Positions 1-7,255 of a stretch of DNA of 9,327 nt are shown in pieces. The stretch spans positions 1-9,327 of the forward strand of contig SKOQ01000119.1 of the NCBI GenBank assembly GCA_007119985.1, in the 5' to 3' direction. Both the position numbers and the translations under genes were made by a program. This DNA is from Marinospirillum sp. GTDB taxonomy: Bacteria; Pseudomonadota; Gammaproteobacteria; Pseudomonadales; Halomonadaceae. Every line of letters begins with the position of its first letter. Position 1 is the stretch's first letter. The notes beneath the pieces were generated by a model. It made no database searches. It was not told the DNA's origin and was given only the letters and a program-made list of their open reading frames with translations.

Positions 1-138
1 ATTGCGTCCCAGTTTGAACTCGGTCGTGCTCAGGGCGTGCAAGGGACACCGGCGATTATTCTGCCTGATGGCCAGCTGGTGCCCGGCTTTGTTCCTGCGG
101 CGCGTTTGATTCAAGAGCTGGGCGTGAACGCCCCTTAA
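1..138 (+). CDS. dsbC: DsbC, thiol:disulfide interchange protein, C-terminal fragment (5' end outside window)
   Basis: The reading frame is open from base 1 and ends at TAA 136-138, giving the last 45 residues of a protein whose start lies upstream. The fragment contains GVQGTPAIILPDGQLVPGF, which matches the thioredoxin-fold end of DsbC (E. coli has GVSGTPAVVLSNGTLVPGY). The Thr-Pro at fragment residues 16-17 is the conserved cis-proline loop that faces the CXXC active site; the CXXC and the dimerisation domain are outside the window. Family knowledge: DsbC is a periplasmic homodimeric isomerase that reshuffles wrong disulfides and is kept reduced by DsbD. hom begins 36 bp downstream on the same strand, as I recall for Pseudomonas, which supports the call over DsbG or another thioredoxin-like protein. 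Confidence 0.88.
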   Translation: MASQFELGRAQGVQGTPAIILPDGQLVPGFVPAARLIQELGVNAP

Positions 139-162
139 CCCTAGTGTTCTTTATTGATCTAA

Positions 163-168
163 AAGGAG
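163..168 (+). promoter_or_regulatory. Ribosome binding site that fixes the TTG start of hom
   Basis: AAGGAG at 163-168 is a near-perfect Shine-Dalgarno sequence, six bases before TTG 175. It is the only good ribosome site in the short dsbC-hom gap and supports the unusual TTG start. No ATG in frame lies nearby that would keep the N-terminal Rossmann strand intact. Confidence 0.8.
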
Positions 169-174
169 ATTCTT

Positions 175-1479
175 TTGAAACCTGTCAAGATAGCCATCTG
201 TGGGCTAGGTACCGTCGGTGGAGGCGTATTTAATGTATTACAGCGTAATGCGAGTGAAATTGCCCGACGTGCCGGTCGGCCGCTGGTGGTTGAACAGGTC
301 GCAACGCGCCATGTGAACCCGGACTGTGATACATCCAGCGTTTATGTCTCTGACGATATTTTTGCCGCAGTGGCCAATCCTGAAATTGATGTGATTGTTG
401 AGCTGATCGGTGGTTATGAAGTGGCCTATGATTTGGTGATGCAGGCGATTGCGGCTGGCAAGCATGTTGTGACAGCCAATAAGGCGCTGATCGCTGTACA
501 TGGTAACGAGATCTTTCAGGCGGCGCGTGAAGCGGGTGTCGTGGTGGCTTTTGAGGCGGGTGTCGCAGGCGGTATTCCGATCATCAAATCCATCCGTGAA
601 GGTTTAACCGCGAACCGTATTCACTGGGTGGCCGGTATTATCAATGGTACGGGTAACTATATTCTCAGTTCCATGTCTGAAAAAGGCAGTGATTTTAACG
701 AAGTGCTGGCCGAGGCTCAGGCGCTGGGCTATGCCGAAGCCGACCCGACTTTTGATGTGGAAGGTATCGATGCGGCCCATAAACTGGCCATTCTCTCTGC
801 TATCGCCTTTGGTGTGCCGCTGAGTTTTGATAAGGTCTATACCGAAGGCATTTCGCGGATCGAGATAGAAGATATACGTCAGGCCGATGCGCTGGGGTAT
901 GCCATCAAACATCTTGGAATTACACGCCGTACCGAGCAAGGTCTGGAGCTGCGCGTGCATCCAACGCTGATTCCCAAGCAGCGCTTACTGGCGAATGTGA
1001 ATGGCGTCAAGAATGCGGTTATGGTCTATGGCGATGCGGTGGGTTCCACGCTCTTTTATGGCTCAGGTGCAGGTGCAGAGCCAACCGCTTCAGCAGTGAT
1101 TGCCGATCTGGTCGATGTGGCGCGCGCGATGGAAACCACGCCTGAGTCCCGCGTCCCCTACCTCGCCTTTGCCCATCAAGCGGATGATCTGCCTGTCTTG
1201 CCGATGGAAGACATCGAGACCGCCTACTATCTGCGTCTACTGGCTGTGGATCGTCCCGGTGTGCTGGCTAAGGTGGCGACGGTTCTGAGCGACCATGGCA
1301 TCAGCATTGAGGCCATCATCCAGAAGGACACCAGTGAAGGTGAGCTGGTCCCGATTATTCTGATGACGCACCGCACCACCGAAGCAGCGATGAATGAAGT
1401 CATTCGTCAGTTGGAGTCCCTCTCCGATATTGCTGGCGGTGTGATGCGCATTCGTGTTGAAAGTCTTGACGATCAATAA
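175..1479 (+). CDS. hom: Homoserine dehydrogenase (monofunctional, ACT-domain type)
   Basis: This 434-residue protein should reduce aspartate semialdehyde to L-homoserine with NAD(P)H in the cytoplasm, the branch point leading to threonine and methionine. Visible features are an N-terminal Rossmann motif with G10, G12 and G15 (CGLGTVGGG), the TANKAL segment with K103, GIINGTGNYILSSM at 154-167, and EADPTFDVEGIDAAHKLAI near 188-206. That last segment carries E188, D199 and K203, the substrate and catalytic residues of the family. From about residue 350 a C-terminal ACT domain (YYLRLLAVDRPGVLAKVATV) suggests feedback control by threonine, by analogy. The length is normal for the ACT-containing single-function class and there is no aspartokinase fusion. 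Translation starts at TTG 175 behind AAGGAG. thrC follows after 29 bp, so the two are probably co-transcribed. The gap from dsbC is only 36 bp, too short for an E. coli-style thr leader attenuator. Confidence 0.97.
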   Translation: MKPVKIAICGLGTVGGGVFNVLQRNASEIARRAGRPLVVEQVATRHVNPDCDTSSVYVSDDIFAAVANPEIDVIVELIGGYEVAYDLVMQAIAAGKHVVTANKALIAVHGNEIFQAAREAGVVVAFEAGVAGGIPIIKSIREGLTANRIHWVAGIINGTGNYILSSMSEKGSDFNEVLAEAQALGYAEADPTFDVEGIDAAHKLAILSAIAFGVPLSFDKVYTEGISRIEIEDIRQADALGYAIKHLGITRRTEQGLELRVHPTLIPKQRLLANVNGVKNAVMVYGDAVGSTLFYGSGAGAEPTASAVIADLVDVARAMETTPESRVPYLAFAHQADDLPVLPMEDIETAYYLRLLAVDRPGVLAKVATVLSDHGISIEAIIQKDTSEGELVPIILMTHRTTEAAMNEVIRQLESLSDIAGGVMRIRVESLDDQ

Positions 1480-1508
1480 AACCTAACTATTCAGAGTGAG
1501 ATCAGACT

Positions 1509-2912
1509 GTGCGCTACATCAGCACTCGCGGGCAAGCGCCCGCTTTGAATTTTGAAGAAGTTGTTCTAACGGGTTTGGCAACCGATGGCGGTCTCTATGT
1601 GCCAGAAGTCTTTCCCCAGTTTTCTTCAGCAGAAATCGCTGCGATGGCTGGCCTGCCCTATACCGAAGTTGCTTATCGGGTGATGCGTCCTTTTGTTGGT
1701 GATTCTTTAACCGATGACGAATTTCGCGGCATGATTGAGGGCGCATATAGCAGCTTCTCGCACGCTGCGGTGGCACCGATCAAACAGCTCGATAGCAATC
1801 ATTTCCTGCTGGAGCTGTTCCACGGCCCGACGCTGGCCTTTAAAGATGTGGCCTTACAGCTGCTGGGTCGTCTGCTGGATCATTTTCTCGCTAAGCGCGG
1901 TGAGCGTGGCGTGATTATGGGCGCCACCTCAGGCGATACTGGCTCTGCCGCCATCGAAGGCTGCAAGCCTTGTGAGCAGGTTGATATTTATATTTTGCAT
2001 CCGCATCAGCGGGTGTCTGAAGTCCAACGCCGCCAGATGACCAGTGTGCTGGCCCCGAATGTGCACAATATTGCCGTTGAAGGGGATTTTGATGCCTGTC
2101 AGGCGATGGTCAAAGCCAGCTTTGCCGATCAATCTTTCTTGAAAGGCCAGCGCTTGATCGCGGTGAACTCGATTAACTGGGCGCGCATTATGGCGCAGAT
2201 TGTCTACTACTTCACCAGTGCTGTGGCTGTGGGCGCACCGCATCGTGAAGTGGCGTTCAGTGTGCCTTCTGCTAATTTTGGTGATGTCTTTGCTGGCTAT
2301 GTGGCGCACAAAATGGGACTGCCGATCAAGCAGTTGATCGTCGCGACCAACGCTAATGACATCCTGCATCGTACCTTGGCGCAGAATGATTTTAGTAAAA
2401 AGCAGTTGTTGCCCACTCTGGCTCCCTCGATGGATATCGTGGTGTCCTCTAACTTTGAGCGCCTGATCTTTGATCTTTATGATCAGGATGGTGAGCAGGT
2501 TGCGGCATTGTTGGAGCGCTTCCAGCAGCAGGCCACCACGCTGGATGCAGACGCCTATGCCAAGGCGAAGGCGCTGTTTTCCAGCCTCGCGGTGGATGAT
2601 GCCACCATCCTGAAGGTGATTGCTGAGGCCTACCAAAAAACAGGTGAACTTTTAGATCCTCATACGGCGACGGGCTATCTGGCGACCCAGACGTGCGCGC
2701 AAGATCCTGCTACGCCGGTGATCACCCTCGCAACAGCGCATCCAGCCAAGTTTGCTGAGGCGATAGAGAAAGCCGGTTTTGCCGAAGGGGCACCCTTGCC
2801 GCTGCACATGCAGGATCTGCTGGAGCGTGAAGAGCGCTATGTCGTCCTCCCTGCTGATTTGGCCGAGATTCAAGCCTATATTGCGGACAAGCAAGCGCAA
2901 AAAACGGCCTAA
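1509..2912 (+). CDS. thrC: Threonine synthase
   Basis: This 467-residue PLP enzyme should convert O-phospho-L-homoserine to L-threonine plus phosphate, the last step of the pathway. The start MRYISTRGQAPALNFEEV and the whole length match the long gammaproteobacterial ThrC as found in Pseudomonas. The PLP-binding lysine is K112 in HGPTLAFKDVALQLLG, and the phosphate-binding loop ATSGDTGSAA lies at 139-148. Other conserved stretches are HPHQRVSEVQRRQM, NSINWARIMAQIVYYF and the C-terminal TAHPAKFAEAIEKAG. The GTG start at 1509 has only a modest ribosome site (GAGTGAG, about 1494-1500) but is backed by homology at residue 1. It lies 29 bp after hom and is followed by a strong terminator, so it is probably the last gene of the dsbC/hom/thrC transcript. 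No homoserine kinase gene is in the window, so that step must be encoded elsewhere. Confidence 0.97.
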   Translation: MRYISTRGQAPALNFEEVVLTGLATDGGLYVPEVFPQFSSAEIAAMAGLPYTEVAYRVMRPFVGDSLTDDEFRGMIEGAYSSFSHAAVAPIKQLDSNHFLLELFHGPTLAFKDVALQLLGRLLDHFLAKRGERGVIMGATSGDTGSAAIEGCKPCEQVDIYILHPHQRVSEVQRRQMTSVLAPNVHNIAVEGDFDACQAMVKASFADQSFLKGQRLIAVNSINWARIMAQIVYYFTSAVAVGAPHREVAFSVPSANFGDVFAGYVAHKMGLPIKQLIVATNANDILHRTLAQNDFSKKQLLPTLAPSMDIVVSSNFERLIFDLYDQDGEQVAALLERFQQQATTLDADAYAKAKALFSSLAVDDATILKVIAEAYQKTGELLDPHTATGYLATQTCAQDPATPVITLATAHPAKFAEAIEKAGFAEGAPLPLHMQDLLEREERYVVLPADLAEIQAYIADKQAQKTA

Positions 2913-2914
2913 AG

Positions 2915-2946
2915 ATCGCTGGATGGAAGCATCGCTGGATGGAATC
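2915..2946 (+). repeat. Tandem 16-bp direct repeat after thrC
   Basis: The unit ATCGCTGGATGGAAGC at 2915-2930 is followed directly by ATCGCTGGATGGAATC at 2931-2946, identical at 15 of 16 positions. It begins two bases after the thrC stop codon and runs up to the terminator hairpin. It looks like a small slippage duplication in the 3' untranslated region; no function is evident. Confidence 0.85.
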
Positions 2947-2948
2947 GA

Positions 2949-2981
2949 AGATGCAGAGGTGAAAGCCTCTGCATTTTTTTT
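2949..2981 (+). terminator. Rho-independent terminator of the hom-thrC transcript
   Basis: A perfect 9-bp stem pairs ATGCAGAGG (2951-2959) with CCTCTGCAT (2966-2974) across a 6-base loop. It is followed by an unbroken run of T from 2974 to 2981, and the A/G bases just before the stem can pair with part of the T tract. This is a textbook intrinsic terminator placed about 40 bp after the thrC stop. The lack of an A-rich tract upstream argues that it acts only on + strand transcripts. Confidence 0.93.
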
Positions 2982-2996
2982 GCTCTAGGCCAGACC

Positions 2997-3090
2997 AAGG
3001 TTGCAGTGTGAAAGCCTTGCCAAGCCATGAATCTGCCTACATGATGTTGATCTCAATCATGGCTTGCTCATATTGAGTGAGAGCAACCTT
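2997..3090. repeat. Nested inverted repeats upstream of the chemoreceptor gene
   Basis: An outer pair, AAGGTTGC (2997-3004) and GCAACCTT (3083-3090), encloses an inner pair, CAAGCCATGA (3021-3030) and TCATGGCTTG (3057-3066). Both are perfect. Exactly 16 bases separate the outer and inner arms on each side, with 26 bases in the centre. The transcript could form an 8-bp basal stem, a symmetric internal loop and a 10-bp upper stem. A shorter competing pair, CATGAT 3040-3045 with ATCATG 3056-3061, shares bases with the inner right arm. The block lies between the thrC terminator and the chemoreceptor ribosome site, so it could be an operator or leader structure; that role is inference. Confidence 0.6.
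3047..3074 (+). promoter_or_regulatory. Possible sigma-70 promoter for the chemoreceptor gene
   Basis: TTGATC (3047-3052) and CATATT (3069-3074) are separated by 16 bases and each match the sigma-70 consensus at four of six positions. A promoter is expected here because a strong terminator lies upstream and the next gene starts at 3111. The right arm of the 10-bp inverted repeat sits inside the spacer. I saw no convincing FliA (sigma-28) or sigma-54 promoter. The match is weak and rests on position as much as on sequence. Confidence 0.35.
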
Positions 3091-3097
3091 CACTGAC

Positions 3098-3106
3098 AGG
3101 GAGAGG
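3098..3106 (+). promoter_or_regulatory. Ribosome binding site of the chemoreceptor gene
   Basis: AGGGAGAGG at 3098-3106 ends a few bases before ATG 3111, with the GGAG core seven bases from the start. An ATG at 3107 in another frame sits too close to this site and opens only a short shadow frame, so ATG 3111 is chosen. Confidence 0.75.
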
Positions 3107-3110
3107 ATGA

Positions 3111-5378
3111 ATGCTGAGCCGTCTCACGATCCGCTTAAGAATCCAACTGGGATTTGCACTGGTATTACTGCTGGGCGTCGGGCTGTTATTACCCTTGTTT
3201 TTATATCAATTGGATGGTTTGCTGCGTCAGACCGAGCAGGAGCAGCTGCTCAGTGTACAACGCGCCGCATTGAACGAAATCCAAACCCAGCAAAATCAAG
3301 CCGTCCATCTGGCACAAGCCATTGCGAACCAGCCGAGTGTTCAGCGGGCCTTTGCGGCGCGTGATCGTCAGCAGTTGCGTCAGGAGCTGCATCCTGTTTT
3401 TGAGCAGCTGCGCGAGACAACAGGGATCGAGCAGATGCAGTTTCATCTTCCTCCAGCCACTTCCTTCCTACGTCTGCACATGCTGGATCGTTATGATGAT
3501 GATCTGTCCTCATTTCGCCATACCGTTGTTGAAACCAATCGCCAGCAACGCGCGATTGCCGGTATCGAAGTCGGCCGTGCAGGAATCGGCATTCGTGGCG
3601 TTGTGCCTGTGGCTGATCAAGGCCAGCATCAGGGCAGCTTTGAATTTGGCCTTTCGCTACGCCAGAGTTTTGCGGATCTTTTCAAAGCCAATCATGATGC
3701 TGATCTGGCGATCTATCTGCCGGAAGGACAAGGTTTTCAGACGCTGGTCACCACGCGGGCAGGCAATAATTTTTTAACGCCAGCGCACCTGCAGCAGGTG
3801 ATGCAGGGCGAGATCTGGATTGAGCGTGTCAGTCAACAAGGTGAACACTGGGCGCTTTTGGCGGCACCGCTGACTGATTTTAGTGGCCGCACTATTGGCG
3901 TGTTGTTGGTTGCCGTGGATCGTGCCGAGAGTGTTGCCGCCTATCAGCAAGCCATGCGCAATAGCTTAGTGCTGGGTCTGGTGATTCTGCTGGTGGGGCT
4001 GGGTGTATCTTGGCTGCTGGCGCAGAGTATTGCCGCGCCCATCAAGCGTCTGAATCAGGCGCTGTATAATATTGCAGCAGGAGATCAGGATCTGCGCCGC
4101 CGCCTGCCTGTTGAGGGCCAGAATGAGCTGGCTGATGTTGCCCAGTCCTTTAACCTTTTTGTGGAGAAGGTCGAGCAGACAGTGCTCAACGTGCTGCAAT
4201 TGATTGGTCAACTTGGCTCAAAGGCCGAATATACCTTTCGTGTCACGGGTGAAGCGGCCAGTATCATTCGTCGTCAGCAGCAAAGTACCGAGGAAGTCTC
4301 CACCGCGATGAATGAAATGTCAGCGACGGCGGCTGAAATTGCTAGCCATGCGGCTGAAACGGCAACAGCCACCGAGCAGGCGGATCACAGCTCAGAGCAG
4401 GGCAGCGAGATCGTCCATACCAGCAGTGCTGGGATCACCCGCCTCGCCGAAGAGGTGGATCAAGCAGCCCAGACCATCCGCCAGCTCAGTGAATACAGCG
4501 AGACGATTGGCGGTATTTTGGATGTGATCAGCGGGATTTCTGAACAAACCAACCTGTTGGCACTGAATGCCGCAATAGAGGCCGCGCGTGCTGGTGAGCA
4601 TGGACGAGGTTTTGCGGTGGTGGCGGATGAGGTTCGCCAGCTGGCGCAGCGCTCTCAAGCATCAACGACTGAAATTCAGCGGATGATCGAGCAGCTCCAG
4701 CAGGGCGTAGAGCAAGCGGTGCGTGTGATTCAGCAAAGCCACCAGCAGGCCGAGGAAACCGTGGAGCTGACCGAGCAGGCCAGCCGAGCGCTAGAAGAAA
4801 TTACCCAAGCGATGGATCGTATCAGCCAGATGAGTGCGCAGATTGCCTCAGCAGCAGAAGAGCAAACGGCCGTGTCTGAGGAGATCAACCGTCATGTGGT
4901 CGCGATCAGCGATGGTGCGGTGGAAACAGTGGAACATACAGCCCAGATTGTGGCCGCCACCAGTGATATGGGGGCCGAAATCTCAGCGCTGATGGGCGAA
5001 ATGCGCACCTTTAAAGTGAATATTGATCCCAAAATCGAGCTGGCGATGGCCAAGAGTGCGCATCGTGCTTGGAAGGTGCGTTTAAGAAGCTTCCTAGATG
5101 GACGCGCCGCGCTGGCGCTCAGTCAGGCTGTGGATCACCATCAGTGTGATCTCGGCAAGTGGTATGATAGCGATGGCCTGCAGCACTATGGTGATTATCA
5201 GGAAATGCGCGATCTCAAAGCACCACATCAACGCATGCACCAGCTGATTAAAGAAATTATACAGGCGAAAAACGCGGGGCAGCTGGATCAAGCCGAAGCC
5301 CTCTATGAAGAAGTCGAACACTATTCAGAGCAGATTGTCACGCTGATTAATCAGCTCATTGCGCGCTTGGATCGCTGA
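3111..5378 (+). CDS. Methyl-accepting chemotaxis protein with dCache_3-type sensor and C-terminal zinc-binding CZB domain
   Basis: This 755-residue inner-membrane chemoreceptor should pass ligand signals through CheW to CheA. TM1 is about residues 11-33. The periplasmic part (about 34-282) carries FHLPPATSFLRLH (111-123), DDDLSSFR (129-136) and GIEVGRAGIGIRGVVPV (151-167), typical of the dCache_3 double-sensor family. TM2 (about 285-304) leads into a HAMP domain (about 303-356, with P310 and E339). A long helical signalling domain follows, with its hairpin tip at SEQTNLLALNAAIEAARAGE (E478 in the tip). The C-terminus is a CZB domain with AHRAWK, HHQCDLGKWY and APHQRMH; the probable zinc ligands are H651, C679, H706 and H710. 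The CheR-tethering pentapeptide is absent, as is common. The gene stands alone, with no che or fli genes beside it, after a strong terminator. The ligand is unknown. recJ starts 87 bp downstream with no terminator between. Confidence 0.93.
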   Translation: MLSRLTIRLRIQLGFALVLLLGVGLLLPLFLYQLDGLLRQTEQEQLLSVQRAALNEIQTQQNQAVHLAQAIANQPSVQRAFAARDRQQLRQELHPVFEQLRETTGIEQMQFHLPPATSFLRLHMLDRYDDDLSSFRHTVVETNRQQRAIAGIEVGRAGIGIRGVVPVADQGQHQGSFEFGLSLRQSFADLFKANHDADLAIYLPEGQGFQTLVTTRAGNNFLTPAHLQQVMQGEIWIERVSQQGEHWALLAAPLTDFSGRTIGVLLVAVDRAESVAAYQQAMRNSLVLGLVILLVGLGVSWLLAQSIAAPIKRLNQALYNIAAGDQDLRRRLPVEGQNELADVAQSFNLFVEKVEQTVLNVLQLIGQLGSKAEYTFRVTGEAASIIRRQQQSTEEVSTAMNEMSATAAEIASHAAETATATEQADHSSEQGSEIVHTSSAGITRLAEEVDQAAQTIRQLSEYSETIGGILDVISGISEQTNLLALNAAIEAARAGEHGRGFAVVADEVRQLAQRSQASTTEIQRMIEQLQQGVEQAVRVIQQSHQQAEETVELTEQASRALEEITQAMDRISQMSAQIASAAEEQTAVSEEINRHVVAISDGAVETVEHTAQIVAATSDMGAEISALMGEMRTFKVNIDPKIELAMAKSAHRAWKVRLRSFLDGRAALALSQAVDHHQCDLGKWYDSDGLQHYGDYQEMRDLKAPHQRMHQLIKEIIQAKNAGQLDQAEALYEEVEHYSEQIVTLINQLIARLDR

Positions 5379-5465
5379 TCCTTGGTGTGCTGCTGCTTGA
5401 TGGATACACTCGGTTGTGATGATCTGTGTCGTGATGGTGAAGGCAGAGATAAAGAGTCAAGCTAG

Positions 5466-7238
5466 GTGAAAGTGAAGAAAAAATGGCAGCAGCGCCCTTT
5501 AAATGCGCGCTTACAAGAGCAGGCCCGTCTTGAGGGATTACATCCGCTTGAGGTGCGTATTCTGGCGGGTCGCTTAGAGACTTGGCAGGCGCAGCGTTTA
5601 ATGGATTTGGTGCAACCGAGTCTGAAAACCCTTGCGCCTCCGCAAGTGCTCAAGGATATGGATCTGGCCGTGGCGCGCTTGGTGCAGGCCATAGAGCGGC
5701 AAGAGGTGATCGGTATCCTGACCGATTATGATGTCGATGGCATCACCTCCCATGCCTTGATCTATCGTAGCCTGAATACGTTTTTTGGCGTGCCTGCTAG
5801 CCATTTGCTGAGTTTGATTGGGCATCGTATCGAGGATGGTTATGGCATCAGTGTGCGCCTGACCGATCGGATTCTGAATGCGCCTGTGCGTCCCTCAGTG
5901 ATCATCAGTGCCGATTGTGGCTCTTCTGATGAGCCGACGATTGCGCGCTTGAAAGCGGCCGGTATCGATGTGCTGGTCACGGATCATCATGCACTGCCGA
6001 TCGAAGGCCCACCCAGTTCAGCCCATGCGGTGATCAACCCCACGCGAGCCGACTGTCCTTATCCAGATAAAACCCTCGCCGGTTGTGCAGTGGCGTGGCT
6101 ATTGATGTCAGCCTTGCGCCAGGCGCTGATCGATCAAGGTCGTTTGGCGTTGACCACACCCAAGCTGGCTTGCTTTCTCGATCTGGTTGCCTTGGGCACT
6201 GTGGCAGATTGTGTCTCGCTTGGTGGTAGTGCGATGAATCGCGCCTTGGTGAAAACGGGTGTGGCGCTAATGAATCGCTCTGATCAACCCTGCTGGCAGG
6301 CTTTTCGCCAATTGATGGGGCCACGCTTTACTGACTTTACTCCTGCCACGCTGGGCTTTCAGCTTGGGCCACGCATTAATGCGCGCTCACGCATGGCGGA
6401 CCCTTACGCCGCACTCCATTTTCTACTGGCAAGTGATCCTGCTAGCGCGATGCAGCAGTTGGCGTTACTCGATGAAGATAATCAACAGCGGCGCGAGGTG
6501 GAGCGTCAGATGGTTGAGCAGGCGCTCTTGATGGCGCAAGAACAATATGAAGCTGGCTGCGTTGGACTGGTGGTCTATCTGGAGGAAGGGCATTCGGGTG
6601 TGCAGGGCATTGTTGCCTCGCGTCTGGTGGAGCGCTTTGGTGCCCCTTGTGTGATTCTGACGCCATCGAATCAAGAGGGGCAGCTCAGTGGTTCGGCGCG
6701 GGGTGTGCCGGGGGTCCATCTGCGCGATAGCCTACAGCAGGTAGATGATTATTATCCGGGGATTTTTGTGCGCTTTGGTGGCCACAAGGGGGCGGCAGGA
6801 TTGACTTTGCGTCAAGAGCGCCTCAAGGACTTCCAGCAAGCGTGGAATCAGGCATTGATGCGGCACTTAGGTGAGCAAGCCCTCGGGCCTGTCTTGTGGA
6901 CAGATGGCCCTCTCGACGCCGAACTTTTGAATCTGGCCACTTATGATTTGTTGGCACGCTTGGAACCCTATGGGCGCGAGTTTGAAACACCTGTCTTTGA
7001 AGGGACGTTTCGGGTGGAATCCTGGCGCTGCGTGGGAGCGGATCAGCGTACGCTCCAGCTGCGGCTCAGTCTCGGTGAACGGATTGTTCCTGCGATTTGG
7101 TTTCAAGCGGTACAAACCGGTGAGACGCCAGATTTGGTTTTGGGCGAGGTCGTGCGCTGCGCTTTTCAACTCCAGCCTAACCACTATCGTGGTCAGACGG
7201 AGTTGCAGTTGCAGCTGGTCGATCTAGAAAAAAGCTGA
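5466..7238 (+). CDS. recJ: RecJ-family single-stranded-DNA 5'-3' exonuclease, divergent (DHH/DHHA1)
   Basis: This 590-residue protein spans the full RecJ architecture: an N-terminal HPLEVRILAGR segment, the DHH core, the DHHA1 region and a C-terminal OB-like region. Metal-binding motifs are DYDVDG (87-92), D150 in ADCGSSDE, DHH (173-175) and D248 in GTVADCVSL. DHHA1 features include HSGVQGIVASR from H376 and FGGHKGAAG (GGH at 438-440). RecJ degrades single-stranded DNA 5' to 3' in RecF-pathway recombination, mismatch repair and base excision repair. Several signatures differ from E. coli RecJ: TDYDVDG for GDFDADG, ADCGSSDE for VDNGISSH, NARSR (305-309) for NAAGR. All catalytic Asp and His residues seem present, so I expect activity, but it could be a paralogue with another substrate. 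The GTG start at 5466 has a weak ribosome site (AAGAG, about 5452-5456); GTG 5472 is an alternative. E. coli recJ follows dsbC, which supports orthology of the locus. Confidence 0.85.
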   Translation: MKVKKKWQQRPLNARLQEQARLEGLHPLEVRILAGRLETWQAQRLMDLVQPSLKTLAPPQVLKDMDLAVARLVQAIERQEVIGILTDYDVDGITSHALIYRSLNTFFGVPASHLLSLIGHRIEDGYGISVRLTDRILNAPVRPSVIISADCGSSDEPTIARLKAAGIDVLVTDHHALPIEGPPSSAHAVINPTRADCPYPDKTLAGCAVAWLLMSALRQALIDQGRLALTTPKLACFLDLVALGTVADCVSLGGSAMNRALVKTGVALMNRSDQPCWQAFRQLMGPRFTDFTPATLGFQLGPRINARSRMADPYAALHFLLASDPASAMQQLALLDEDNQQRREVERQMVEQALLMAQEQYEAGCVGLVVYLEEGHSGVQGIVASRLVERFGAPCVILTPSNQEGQLSGSARGVPGVHLRDSLQQVDDYYPGIFVRFGGHKGAAGLTLRQERLKDFQQAWNQALMRHLGEQALGPVLWTDGPLDAELLNLATYDLLARLEPYGREFETPVFEGTFRVESWRCVGADQRTLQLRLSLGERIVPAIWFQAVQTGETPDLVLGEVVRCAFQLQPNHYRGQTELQLQLVDLEKS

Positions 7239-7255
7239 TCTCAACGGGTGCGAGT

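Noticed and set aside
139..174. A threonine leader peptide or attenuator before hom
   Set aside because: The dsbC-hom gap is only 36 bp and holds no Thr/Ile-rich peptide or terminator hairpin.
1929..2636. A 235-codon open frame on the - strand inside thrC
   Set aside because: It lies wholly antisense to a well-conserved threonine synthase, its translation resembles no known protein, and it has no ribosome site of note. It is a codon-bias shadow.
3041..3076. A possible 11-codon leader peptide (MMLISIMACSY) upstream of the chemoreceptor
   Set aside because: There is no Shine-Dalgarno sequence before it, no run of a regulatory amino acid, and it ends before the ribosome site without coupling. 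Short frames like this arise by chance.
3077..3364. A + strand frame overlapping the start of the chemoreceptor, using ATG codons at 3107 or upstream
   Set aside because: It overlaps the transmembrane and sensor coding region in another frame, its product has no recognisable pattern, and the ribosome site is correctly spaced for ATG 3111.
5369..5381. Small hairpin GGATC-GCT-GATCC over the chemoreceptor stop codon
   Set aside because: The stem is only 5 bp with a 3-base loop and there is no T run after it, so it is not a credible terminator.
5397..5423. Possible promoter TTGATG with GATGAT before recJ
   Set aside because: The spacing is 15 bases and the -10 match is poor. recJ may instead be read from the chemoreceptor transcript, since no terminator separates them.
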